Origin: Shiella aurantiaca
GTDB lineage: Bacteria; Bacteroidota; Bacteroidia; Cytophagales; Cyclobacteriaceae
DNA: 64,000 bases
Direction of reading: 5' to 3'
Assembly (NCBI GenBank): GCA_030412945.1
Contig: JAUHJS010000003.1
Location: 373,507-437,506 of the forward strand
Shown: one piece after another, positions 26,376-34,876 of the stretch
Numbering within the stretch: position 1 is the stretch's first letter
Layout: every line of letters starts with the position of its first letter
Position numbers and translations under genes: made by a program
The notes under the pieces: model-generated
What the model was told of the DNA's origin: nothing
Databases searched by the model: none
The model's input: only the letters and a program-made list of their open reading frames with translations

Positions 26376-26590
26376 TGTTTAACCATTTGGAAATAGGCAA
26401 TAGTAACTTCTTCTAAAATGTTTATCAACTGCCTACTGCCCATTGCCAACTGTTTATTGTTCTCACGGGACCCCTCCGGCACAATTGCCAAATGTTTGTC
26501 ATTTTGCTAACTGCTAACTGCCTACTGTCAATTGACAACTACTTACTGCCGATTGCCTATTCAAGGATCATCCATCAACTAAAAACTAAA

Positions 26591-26617
26591 AAAGCCACTT
26601 CATTACGAAGTGGCTTT
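26591..26617 (-). terminator. Rho-independent terminator of the DUF2911 gene
   Basis: Arms aaagccacttc (26591-26601) and gaagtggcttt (26607-26617) pair exactly around a five-base loop. Read on the minus strand, the stem is followed by a T-rich run. It lies about 70 bases beyond the stop of the minus-strand gene at 26689. Confidence 0.8.
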
Positions 26618-26688
26618 TCTTTTAGAATTAAGGATGTGTTTATAGTTAACGGCATCAAATCCATCAACTAACAACCGTCACCTATCAA

Positions 26689-27543
26689 CTACTTTTTACT
26701 TGCCGCTTTAATCTCAGCAATCAATTTTTCGTTGTTGTTCACATAACCGAAGTCGTTAGGAGCCGCTTTTGCAGTAGCTAATGAAGCTTCTGCGGTAGCC
26801 AAGGCGCCTTTGTAATCCTTCATTTTCAATTGGATTTTGGCCTTAACGTGGCTCATCCAGAAGGCATCTTTACGCAAATCGCAGGCTTTGGTGCACCAAG
26901 CAAGCGCCTGAGCCAAGTCCTTGTCGTTTTCGTAATAGTAGGTAGCCGCTTGGAAATATACCGAAGGGTTTTCCGCTAATTTAGACTTGATATCAGCCAT
27001 TACTTTGGCATCTACTTCAGTAGTGATAGCAACGCGAACAGCAGTTTTCTCCCAAGCCAATTCTAGGCTAGCACCGTCTTTTGTAAGGTTTACGAACTGA
27101 ATGGCAAACGTTTCAACTGCCTCAGCAAGAGCCACAGGTTTTACCGTAACGCGTACTTGATCTTCCGCTTCTGAATAGCCATCTTCACCCCAAAGGTTGG
27201 TGTTTTTATTCAAGATGATTGTCCATGATTCTTTACCCGGAATAGTGTAAAGTGCATAGGTACCCGCTGGTACTTTGTTGCCTTCAAGACTTACTTCATC
27301 GGAAAAAGTGATTTTGGTAGAAGCATTGGCACCTGTTCTCCAGATTTTATCGAAAGGAACGATGTCGCCAAAAATGGCACGTCCTTTCATACTGGGACGA
27401 GAATAGGTCACAGATACGTCCGTAAGACCCACTTTTTGTTCTACAGTCGACAAAGGACTAGGCTGAGGCATATTGATTTGTGCCATCACCGGACTCATCA
27501 TCAGTAGGAAGGCCGAAGCCAAAAGTGTAAGGTTTTTCTTCAT
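26689..27543 (-). CDS. DUF2911 domain secreted protein with TPR-like C-terminus
   Basis: The 284-residue protein has a signal peptide (MKKNLTLLASAFLLMMSPVMAQ). The DUF2911 hallmarks follow: VSVTYSRPSMKGRAIFG, PFDKIWRTGANASTKITFS, and PAGTYALYTIPGKESWTIILNK. The C-terminal third has helical repeats (YYYENDKDLAQALAWCTKACDLR, then KMKDYKGALATAEASLATAK) that look TPR-like. DUF2911 proteins are common and uncharacterised in Bacteroidota. The ATG at 27543 is chosen over one nine codons upstream because it starts the signal peptide directly. Confidence 0.88.
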   Translation of the reverse strand: MKKNLTLLASAFLLMMSPVMAQINMPQPSPLSTVEQKVGLTDVSVTYSRPSMKGRAIFGDIVPFDKIWRTGANASTKITFSDEVSLEGNKVPAGTYALYTIPGKESWTIILNKNTNLWGEDGYSEAEDQVRVTVKPVALAEAVETFAIQFVNLTKDGASLELAWEKTAVRVAITTEVDAKVMADIKSKLAENPSVYFQAATYYYENDKDLAQALAWCTKACDLRKDAFWMSHVKAKIQLKMKDYKGALATAEASLATAKAAPNDFGYVNNNEKLIAEIKAASKK

Positions 27544-27630
27544 AAATAATGTGTTTAATTGGTAATTCATTGGTCTGAACGAACCGATTGGTAAATTGTT
27601 CCTTGTAAGTACTGCATTTTTGTTGGTATC

Positions 27631-28248
27631 ATGAAAAAAACGGTCTTAAATCCTGCTTTTTATCAGCATTATTCTGTGGAGGAGGTAGCGCAAGCGCTTT
27701 TGGGAAAGGTTTTAGTTACGCATAAAGAGGGAATATATACCTCGGGAATGATTGTAGAAACCGAAGCCTATTCTGGTCGACACGATAAAGCCTGCCATGC
27801 CAATAATGGTAAACGCACGCCACGCACCGAAATTATGTATGCCGAGGGCGGACATATCTATACCTATTTGATTTATGGCATGCACATTTTATTCAATGTG
27901 GTTACGAATATGGAAGGCTTGGCCGATGCGGTGCTTATCCGCGCCATAGAACCTTTGGAGGGATTGGAGCACATGCAAGTAAGGCGGAAGCTGAGCCACC
28001 AGCAAGTAGGTAAAGGGCCGGGAGCTTTGTGTAAAGCACTGGGGATAGGCAAACCGGATTACGGTCTGTATTTGGAAGAGGCATCGGGTATATGGATAGA
28101 AGACCGTGGAATTAAGGTGCCCGAACAAGAGGTAGTGAAAGCCCCTCGGGTAGGGGTGGACTATGCCGGGGACGATGCCCTATTGTTAAGACGATATTAT
28201 CTGAAAAACAATATGCATGTGAGCAAAGTCATAAAGAATTACTCCTGA
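27631..28248 (+). CDS. DNA-3-methyladenine glycosylase (AAG/MPG family)
   Basis: The 205-residue protein has family features: LLGKVLVTH, the catalytic segment GMIVETEAYSGRHDKACHA with the Glu that activates water, RTEIMYAEGGHIYTYLIYGMHILFNVVT, and VLIRAIEPLEG. This monofunctional enzyme flips out and excises alkylated purines such as 3-methyladenine and 7-methylguanine in base excision repair. Length fits the family. It reads divergently from the DUF2911 gene and is followed 31 bases later by a universal stress protein gene, so the two may be co-transcribed. Confidence 0.93.
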   Translation: MKKTVLNPAFYQHYSVEEVAQALLGKVLVTHKEGIYTSGMIVETEAYSGRHDKACHANNGKRTPRTEIMYAEGGHIYTYLIYGMHILFNVVTNMEGLADAVLIRAIEPLEGLEHMQVRRKLSHQQVGKGPGALCKALGIGKPDYGLYLEEASGIWIEDRGIKVPEQEVVKAPRVGVDYAGDDALLLRRYYLKNNMHVSKVIKNYS

Positions 28249-28279
28249 AATGTGTATATTCACTCATATTTATTGAGAT

Positions 28280-29122
28280 ATGCAAAAGATATTATGTCCT
28301 ATCGATTTTAGCCCTACGGCCCTCAATGCATTGGAATATGCAGTAAAGTTGGGCGAGGGTTTGCATGCTACACTCACCTTGCTGTATGTTTTGTCCGAAG
28401 AGGAATTTAACAAAGTATTGGTGGATAAGGAAAGCAGTTTTGAGGATTGGAAAGAACAGGAAGAAGCCCGCTTATGTGCGCTTTGTGATGAAATAAATGC
28501 GGTAAGCCAGAAAAAAGGCTTAGTAAAGGCCGATTACATGATTAAGGTTGGTGAGCTTACCGAAGGAGTATCTTCTTTGGCCAAAGCCGATCATTACAAA
28601 CTCATAGTGATGGGTACGGGCGGTGCCAGCGACCTGAAAAAGGTGTATTGGGGAAGCAATACCATTAAAGTGGTGAACAAATCCAATATTCCGGTGCTGT
28701 GTATTCCGCATACAGCCAAGTTTGCCGGATTCAGAAAAGTAGTGTACGCTACCAATTATGATAAGCACGATAAAGAAGCCATTGCCGAATTGGTAACGCT
28801 TTCAGTTCCTTTTGATTCCATTGTGCAGGTAGTACATGTGTTTGCCGAGGCCACAGTAGAGAAAAAGAAAATCCACCACGACTTTTCCGAAGAAATGAAA
28901 AGTTTTGTGGGCTATCATAAGCTGCGCTTCGCTGAGGTACAAGGAGAAGACCGAGTGAGTTTGGTGCTGGATGAATACATGAAAACCGAAAATGGAGAGG
29001 TACTCAGCCTCATGACTATACAGCGTGGATTTTTTGAGAACTTATTCCATCAAAGCGTCACCAAAGACATTTCAGGATTTACCCATTATCCACTTCTGAT
29101 TTTTAGGAAAGGAGAAAACTAA
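28280..29122 (+). CDS. Universal stress protein with two Usp domains
   Basis: The 280-residue protein contains a first UspA domain (ILCPIDFSPTALNALEYAVKLG ... IVMGTGGASDLKKVYWGSNTIKVVNKSNIPVLCIP), whose GxGG-9x-G(S/N) loop is an ATP-binding signature. A second, more diverged domain begins FRKVVYATNYDKHDKEAI and lacks a clear nucleotide loop. Tandem Usp proteins are frequent in Bacteroidota and act in stress survival. A terminator follows at once. Confidence 0.9.
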   Translation: MQKILCPIDFSPTALNALEYAVKLGEGLHATLTLLYVLSEEEFNKVLVDKESSFEDWKEQEEARLCALCDEINAVSQKKGLVKADYMIKVGELTEGVSSLAKADHYKLIVMGTGGASDLKKVYWGSNTIKVVNKSNIPVLCIPHTAKFAGFRKVVYATNYDKHDKEAIAELVTLSVPFDSIVQVVHVFAEATVEKKKIHHDFSEEMKSFVGYHKLRFAEVQGEDRVSLVLDEYMKTENGEVLSLMTIQRGFFENLFHQSVTKDISGFTHYPLLIFRKGEN

Positions 29123-29123
29123 G

Positions 29124-29150
29124 AGAGGCGGGCAATAACCCGCCTCTTTT
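29124..29150 (+). terminator. Rho-independent terminator after the universal stress protein gene
   Basis: Arms agaggcggg (29124-29132) and cccgcctct (29139-29147) pair perfectly around six bases, followed by TTT. It begins two bases after the TAA. Confidence 0.88.
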
Positions 29151-29502
29151 GTATGTTCATTTAGGTAATAGCCTTTCCGATAGTGCTTGAATCTACATTG
29201 GCTTTTTTTACCTTTTTTCCTTCCCGCGTTTAAACCTTTATTATGTGTAAATATGGGCTAATGTGGGGTAGAATTTTATGCGCTAACTATATAATTTTAA
29301 TTAGTCAAATATAGATAAAATCAATATCTTGCTGGGGAGTTGTTGGTAAATATTTGCAAAGAAGTAAGATTTTGTAGAAATCCGTAGGGATTTTAGGTCG
29401 TAAATGGTAGGTAGCGTATCTTTGCAGGTATTGAAACACACTTTTTTAGCACGTCATGCCTTTGTTGACGTGTAATAATACCCCACCGTTTATCGGATTT
29501 TT
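29151..29502 (+). promoter_or_regulatory. 352-bp upstream region of the OmpA/PD40 gene with a possible -7 box
   Basis: No gene is supported in this AT-rich gap. TATCTTTG at 29417-29424 fits TAnnTTTG; a tttt at 29391-29394 is a poor -33 match and is about 22 bases away rather than 19. The implied leader would be about 75 bases. Nothing else is recognisable beyond a short cacgtc/gacgtg inverted pair at about 29452-29471. Confidence 0.4.
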
Positions 29503-31077
29503 ATGAGATATTGGCTGTTTTTTTTACTTTTTTTCTCTGAAAGATTACTTTTTTCCCAATCGGTTTCCCCTCAAAGGATTATTGGCAGTGCCTATCATGA
29601 ATTTGCTCCCATGGAATCGCCCGATGGAGAAACCTTGTTTTATTCCGTAGCCAAGCATCCTACCAATGTAGCCGGGGTAAAGGATGAAGGGGATATTTGG
29701 ATGGTCACCAAAAAGGACAACGCCTGGGGCATTCCACGTCCGGTATCTTTTCCTTGGAACGACCGACAAAGAAACCAGATTGTGGGCTTTTTCAACCAAG
29801 GGCAATCGGTGTTATTACTCAATGAATGGATTCCGGAAGGTTCAAGTTACAAAGTGCGGCAAGGTTTATCGGTCAGTCATAAGGTAAATGCCAATTGGAC
29901 CATACCCGTATCGGTTAGCATCGACTACTTTTTCAATGAATCAAGCGATTATTCCATGCAACTGAGTGCCGATGGGAAGGTGCTCCTGATGAGCCTTGAA
30001 TCGTACGGTCGGGTAGGAGCCGAAGATTTGTATGTGAGTTTCCGAAAAGAAGATGGCAATTTCTCCGAGCCTGTGCATTTAGGCTGGGATGTGAACACCA
30101 AGTTTCAAGAAATGTATCCTTTCCTTTCAGCGGATGCCAAGCGCTTGTACTTTTCCTCCAATGGATTTCCCGGCATGGGCAGTAAAGATATTTTTATGAG
30201 TGAAAGGCTGGACGATTCCTGGAAGAAATGGAGCGTTCCTATCAATCAAGGCTTTACCATTAATTCCGAAGGCAGCGAATGGTCGTATTCCGAGCCGGAA
30301 GGGAAAGAATATGCCTATTTTGTAAGTACACAAAATAGTGAGGGTTTTGGCGATATTTGGCAAATGCCTAAGCTACCTACAGATTCCGCGGATAGCCTTT
30401 CTATTGTACCTGTTTTGCCATTAGCCCTTACACTTCCTGCGGAGGACAGCAGCCAAGTGGCTTCACCGCCCCTTATGAAATCTACCTATAATTTTACAGC
30501 GGTGGTGGTTTCGGCAGAAGATAAGCAGATGATTGCACTTTCTTCGATTCGGGTTTCGCATACGGGCGATACCCTGCTGCAAGTAATCAATCCGGCTAAT
30601 CCCATTTCGTGCGAACTGGATAAAGAAAAAACGTATTGGCTGGAAGTAGAGGCTAAGGGCTATTTTCCTTTGAGCAAATCGGTGGTATTTACCGGAAACA
30701 ATGATAGCCTTTACCTGAAACCTCTGGCGGTGGGTACTACGGTAGCTTTGAAAGATGTACTTTTTGAAAAAGGTAGCGAGGTAATGATTGACATCTCTTA
30801 CAAGGAATTAGAAAAGGTGGTGAAGCTGATGCAGGCCAATCCCACGGTGGAAATCGCCTTATCTGGCCATACCGATAACCAAGGAAGTGCCAAGCTCAAC
30901 CTAAGGCTATCGCAGCAGCGGGTAGATGCCGTAAAGGCCTATTTGGTTAAAATGGGGGTAGACGAAGGCCGAATAAGCGGCAAAGGTTACGGGGGTACGA
31001 AACCCATTGCCAGCAATGCCAATGAAGAAAGCCGCAAGCAAAACCGCAGGGTAGAGCTTACGATTGTAAAGAACTAA
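29503..31077 (+). CDS. OmpA-family outer membrane protein with PD40/WD40-like propeller
   Basis: The 524-residue protein has a signal peptide (to about FSQ), then PD40-type propeller repeats such as FAPMESPDGETLFYSV, YSMQLSADGKVLLMSL and MYPFLSADAKRLYFSSNG. A linker near 340-410 has a carboxypeptidase-regulatory-like feel. A C-terminal OmpA domain (about 410-524) follows: LSGHTDNQGSAKLNLRLSQQRVDAVKAYL and GYGGTKPIASN..N..SRKQNRRVEL. The OmpA domain binds peptidoglycan diaminopimelate. The PD40-OmpA layout is shared with T9SS component PorE, though other paralogues exist and identity cannot be settled. Confidence 0.88.
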   Translation: MRYWLFFLLFFSERLLFSQSVSPQRIIGSAYHEFAPMESPDGETLFYSVAKHPTNVAGVKDEGDIWMVTKKDNAWGIPRPVSFPWNDRQRNQIVGFFNQGQSVLLLNEWIPEGSSYKVRQGLSVSHKVNANWTIPVSVSIDYFFNESSDYSMQLSADGKVLLMSLESYGRVGAEDLYVSFRKEDGNFSEPVHLGWDVNTKFQEMYPFLSADAKRLYFSSNGFPGMGSKDIFMSERLDDSWKKWSVPINQGFTINSEGSEWSYSEPEGKEYAYFVSTQNSEGFGDIWQMPKLPTDSADSLSIVPVLPLALTLPAEDSSQVASPPLMKSTYNFTAVVVSAEDKQMIALSSIRVSHTGDTLLQVINPANPISCELDKEKTYWLEVEAKGYFPLSKSVVFTGNNDSLYLKPLAVGTTVALKDVLFEKGSEVMIDISYKELEKVVKLMQANPTVEIALSGHTDNQGSAKLNLRLSQQRVDAVKAYLVKMGVDEGRISGKGYGGTKPIASNANEESRKQNRRVELTIVKN

Positions 31078-31093
31078 TGCTATAAAGCGTATG

Positions 31094-31127
31094 AAAAAAG
31101 CCTTTGAGTGTCCCTCAAAGGCTTTTT
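31094..31127. terminator. Bidirectional terminator between the OmpA and S9 peptidase genes
   Basis: Arms aaaagcctttgag and ctcaaaggctttt pair perfectly around a five-base loop, with A-rich and T-rich flanks on the two sides. It sits between convergent genes ending at 31077 (+) and 31138 (-), so it can serve both. Confidence 0.85.
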
Positions 31128-31137
31128 AATTTTCAAC

Positions 31138-33495
31138 CTATTTTAATGTTTCTTCAAATAGCTTCAATATCCGCTTGTATTCATCCGTCCAGCTGGCGGG
31201 CTCCACAAATCCATGGTTTTCTACCGGGTACACAGCCATCTCCCAATTGTCTTTCTTAAGCTCAATCAAACGTTGAGCCAAGCGTACCACATCCGAAAAG
31301 TGCACATTGGTATCTACCATGCCATGGCAAATCAATAAATCGCCTTGTAAGCCTTCCGCAAAATAGATTGGGGAACTCTTGGCGTAGGCAATGCTATCTT
31401 CCACAGGCGTATTCAAAATGTTGGAAGTATAGCCGTGGTTGTAATGCGCCCAATCGGTAACGGAGCGTAGCGCAGCACCGGAAGCAAATACATCCGGCTG
31501 AGTAAATAAGGCCATCAAAGTAATAAAACCTCCATAAGAGCCACCATAAATCCCGATATTCTCTGCATTTACGCCATGGTTTGCAATTAGATACTTGGCG
31601 CCATCTACTTGATCGCTAAGGTCTTTACCTCCCATGTGGCGGTAAATGCCCGTACGGAAATCGCGTCCATAACCCGAACTAGCCCGATAGTCTATATCCA
31701 ATACCGTATAGCCCATATCGGCTAATAGGTTATGGAACATATACTCACGGAAATAGCTACTCCACCAGTAGTGTACATTCTGCAAATAGCCTGCACCGTG
31801 CACAAAAATCACAGCCGGACGACTTTCGGCAGCTTCTTTAGGCTTATATAAGCGGGCATGTACCGTAGTGCCGTCCTGAGCTTTGAAAGTTACCATTTCC
31901 GGGTCGCGCCACGGATACGCTTTGAAAGCTTCACTTTGTCCATCCGTAATCTTTCTGGCCGTGGCACCGGCTTTATTTTCTTGCACATACAGCTCCCATG
32001 GTACATTGGAGTAGGAGTAGCGTATAGCCAACCATTTTTCATCAGGCGAAAGGCTGACCTCGTTATTGCCCTTCATACTAGTGATTTTTACAGACTTGCC
32101 TCCATTGATGGGCATTTTGTAGAAATGGCGTATGCCTGGGTGGTCTTCGCTGGAAGTGAAATACCAGAATTTTTTATCCTTACTAATTTGTGGATCAAAT
32201 ACTTCGTATTGGCCACTGGTAAGGGCGTTTTTCTTTCCTGAGGCCACATTCAGTGTGTATAAATGGCTATATCCGCTTTCCTCGGACTGAAACCAGATAT
32301 GCTGTTGATCGGGCATCCAGCCCAAATCGCCACCCACGCCCCAAGAACTAATGCCGGGGCCGCCTATCCAGGCTTCATCATGCTGGCGGTCGAGCTGGCG
32401 CAAACTACCATCGGCCGTATTCAAAAGGGCTATCCAGCGGTCTTTATTGTCCATGGCTTTCAATTCCACAATAGCGCGCTGTCCTTTTTCATCCCAAATC
32501 GGGCTCCCGTAAATCAAGCCGCGGGTTTGAGTAGAGTCAATCTTTCTATTCGGATACTCTTTGTAATAGGAAGGGATATCCTTTAATCCACTCAAGCCAT
32601 CGGCTTTTATGGTAAAATTTTTCTGAGTTTGGGTATCGAACAGGAATAATTCGGTAGTCCATTGTGGACCACCCACCTTACTGCGCGCATTGATGTCTTC
32701 CGTGTAACCACTTTCGGTTACATAGTTGGGCACGATGGTGTTTTTGCTGTTAGGCGATTGTATCAGTAGGTAAGAAACAAAGCGTTCATCCGGACTGATT
32801 TGGATACTGGTGATGCGTTTGTTGCCAATAAAAATAGGCAGTGGGTAGGGTTCCGGACTAGGGTTTTTGGTAATTTCCTCCAAAGCCTCTTTCCGATTCG
32901 CTTCTTTGATGGTTTCCAGCAAAAATTGCTGCTGCTCTACCAGCCATTGGTCTTGGGCACTGAGTTCTTCCTTCTTTTCGGGCTTGTCTTGCCCGCTTTT
33001 GAATTGGGTAATTTGCTCTAATACCCCTGTTTTTCGGTCAAGTACAAAGAGGTTATTGCTACGCTGGAAAACAATACGCTGCTCGTTCTTTCCAAACTGC
33101 GGATTACTAATCGGTTCAGCTGATTTTACCAATAAGGTTCTCTTACCGCTGGCGCAATCAAGCGCGAACAAGGTATTGTTTTCTATAATCAGCTTAGTCC
33201 TTTTGCTGGCATTATACGTGCCCCAGCGGGAAGGTAAAGCCATACGCTGTGCTTTATCAAGTTTTTTAGGACTGAAATCCGTAGTGGTGATGCTGTACAA
33301 ACTATCCGCTTCGGCTTGCTCGGGGTTCCACTGAAAATATATGCGCTTGCTATCTTCCGACCAGGCAATTTCAGAAGGCTGCGTGCCCATCCATTTGGGG
33401 TCGCGCATGATGTAATCTACGCTCAATGGCGATTGTTGCGCCCAAGCGCCTATGGCAAGGCTGAGCCACACAAAAAGAAGTGATACTTTTTTCAT
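31138..33495 (-). CDS. S9 family (prolyl oligopeptidase / DPP IV-like) peptidase, secreted
   Basis: The 785-residue protein has a signal peptide (MKKVSLLFVWLSLAIGAWAQ), a beta-propeller-like N-terminal domain with repeated 'SPDE' motifs (IQISPDERFVSYL, LSPDEKWLAIRYS), and an alpha/beta-hydrolase domain. Catalytic residues are the Ser in GGSYGG (about 653), Asp in GMVDTNVHF (about 727) and His in ENHGF (about 761). It should cleave oligopeptides in the periplasm or outside. The ATG at 33495 starts the signal peptide; seven codons further upstream another ATG is less likely. Confidence 0.92.
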   Translation of the reverse strand: MKKVSLLFVWLSLAIGAWAQQSPLSVDYIMRDPKWMGTQPSEIAWSEDSKRIYFQWNPEQAEADSLYSITTTDFSPKKLDKAQRMALPSRWGTYNASKRTKLIIENNTLFALDCASGKRTLLVKSAEPISNPQFGKNEQRIVFQRSNNLFVLDRKTGVLEQITQFKSGQDKPEKKEELSAQDQWLVEQQQFLLETIKEANRKEALEEITKNPSPEPYPLPIFIGNKRITSIQISPDERFVSYLLIQSPNSKNTIVPNYVTESGYTEDINARSKVGGPQWTTELFLFDTQTQKNFTIKADGLSGLKDIPSYYKEYPNRKIDSTQTRGLIYGSPIWDEKGQRAIVELKAMDNKDRWIALLNTADGSLRQLDRQHDEAWIGGPGISSWGVGGDLGWMPDQQHIWFQSEESGYSHLYTLNVASGKKNALTSGQYEVFDPQISKDKKFWYFTSSEDHPGIRHFYKMPINGGKSVKITSMKGNNEVSLSPDEKWLAIRYSYSNVPWELYVQENKAGATARKITDGQSEAFKAYPWRDPEMVTFKAQDGTTVHARLYKPKEAAESRPAVIFVHGAGYLQNVHYWWSSYFREYMFHNLLADMGYTVLDIDYRASSGYGRDFRTGIYRHMGGKDLSDQVDGAKYLIANHGVNAENIGIYGGSYGGFITLMALFTQPDVFASGAALRSVTDWAHYNHGYTSNILNTPVEDSIAYAKSSPIYFAEGLQGDLLICHGMVDTNVHFSDVVRLAQRLIELKKDNWEMAVYPVENHGFVEPASWTDEYKRILKLFEETLK

Positions 33496-33606
33496 AAACC
33501 AGTATTTTGATATCACAAAGTACCCATTTCTGTTCGTATGCAGGGGAAAGCCTTTACCAACGGTTAAATTTTTATACGGCCATGCCCGATTCTTAGGATT
33601 AATACA

Positions 33607-33614
33607 TAATTTTG
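33607..33614 (+). promoter_or_regulatory. Possible -7 box for the deoxyhypusine-synthase-like gene
   Basis: TAATTTTG fits TAnnTTTG, 82 bases before the ATG at 33697. No good TTTG is seen 19 bases upstream, so confidence is low. Confidence 0.35.
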
Positions 33615-33696
33615 CGGCCTAGCCGAATTGCTTTTCTTATTCAATAAGAAGGTATTTGGCAGATTAAAATAGAATTGTACCAATACAAGCATACCC

Positions 33697-34665
33697 ATGA
33701 AGATTACCGAATTTTTAAAGCATAACTATCGCCATTTCAATGCCGCGGCACTTATCGATGCAGCCGAAGGCTATAAAACCCATTTGGCTTCTGGTAAAAA
33801 AATGTTGATCAGTTTGGCAGGTGCCATGTCTACGGCTGAGTTGGGTGTTTCCCTTGCTGAGATGATTCGTCAGGATAAATTGCACATTATCAGCTGTACT
33901 GGTGCCAATCTGGAAGAAGATTTGATGAACTTGGTGGCGCATAGCCATTACAGACGCATTCCAAATTACCGTGATCTTACCCCTCAAGATGAGTGGGATT
34001 TGTTGGAAAAAGGCTTAAACCGCGTTACCGATACCTGTATTCCTGAAGAAGAAGCCTTCCGTAAATTGCAAAAGCATATTTATAAAATCTGGAAAGATGC
34101 TGATGACAAAGGTGAACGCTATTTCCCTCATGAGTTTATGTACAAACTCATCCTTTCGGGTGTATTGGAGAAAGAAGGTTACGAAATCGATCCTAAGAAT
34201 AGCTGGATGATTGAAGCCGCTAAGAAAAACTTGCCGATGGTAGTACCCGGATGGGAAGATAGCACTATGGGCAATATCTTCGCCAGCTACTGCATCAAAG
34301 GCGAATTGAAAGCGTCTACAATGAAATCGGGGATTGAATACATGATGTTCTTGGCCGACTGGTATACTAAAAATGCCGGTACCGAGGGTATTGGATTCTT
34401 CCAAATCGGAGGTGGTATTGCCGGAGATTTCCCCATCTGTGTAGTACCTATGTTGTATCAGGATATGGAGCAAACTGATGTTCCTTTCTGGAGCTATTTC
34501 TGTCAGATCAGTGATTCTACCACTAGCTACGGTTCGTATTCAGGAGCGGTACCTAATGAAAAGATTACTTGGGGTAAACTGGATATCACTACTCCTAAGT
34601 TTATTGTGGAATCGGATGCTACTATTGTAGCACCACTCATTTTTGCTATCGTTTTAGATCAATAA
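33697..34665 (+). CDS. Deoxyhypusine synthase family protein
   Basis: The 322-residue protein is a clear DHS-family member: MLISLAGAMSTAELGVSLAEMI, IISCTGANLEEDLMN, FFQIGGGIAGDFPICVVPML, and a C-terminal EKITWGKLD whose Lys (about 294) aligns with the enzyme's essential lysine. In eukaryotes and archaea this enzyme modifies eIF5A with spermidine. Bacteria lack eIF5A, and bacterial homologues are thought to act on free polyamines (homospermidine-like products) or unknown targets. The gene is monocistronic, with its own terminator. Confidence 0.9.
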   Translation: MKITEFLKHNYRHFNAAALIDAAEGYKTHLASGKKMLISLAGAMSTAELGVSLAEMIRQDKLHIISCTGANLEEDLMNLVAHSHYRRIPNYRDLTPQDEWDLLEKGLNRVTDTCIPEEEAFRKLQKHIYKIWKDADDKGERYFPHEFMYKLILSGVLEKEGYEIDPKNSWMIEAAKKNLPMVVPGWEDSTMGNIFASYCIKGELKASTMKSGIEYMMFLADWYTKNAGTEGIGFFQIGGGIAGDFPICVVPMLYQDMEQTDVPFWSYFCQISDSTTSYGSYSGAVPNEKITWGKLDITTPKFIVESDATIVAPLIFAIVLDQ

Positions 34666-34686
34666 ATACTGTAATCATACGAGTGT

Positions 34687-34712
34687 AAAAGCAGGTTCAA
34701 AGGCCTGCTTTT
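34687..34712 (+). terminator. Rho-independent terminator after the DHS-like gene
   Basis: Arms aaaagcagg (34687-34695) and cctgctttt (34704-34712) are exact reverse complements, and a T-rich stretch follows. It lies 21 bases after the TAA. Confidence 0.85.
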
Positions 34713-34876
34713 TGTGTTTTTGGGCAATATCGTATCCGGAAACTTATGCAAGTATGCATAATCCTACATGGCATTTTAAAAAACATGATTTTCATCAGAC
34801 AGGCAACTGAGTCAAGTAAGGAATTTGCCTCCTAATCAAAGCGTTATTTGCATTATCGCAATAAACCGATGATACA

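Larger units (their letters stand above)
26280..26688. other. 409-bp intergenic region: terminators and degenerate repeat words
   Basis: No gene is supported here. The stretch holds two terminator hairpins (separate entries) and words of the interspersed repeat type: agttgacagttatcagttgacgg near 26289, then ctgcctactgcccattgcc-like words from about 26430 to 26560, and ccatcaactaaaaac near 26573 and ccatcaactaacaacc near 26661. It is less similar to R1-R6 than they are to each other, so I treat it as a decayed or different subfamily copy. Confidence 0.5.
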
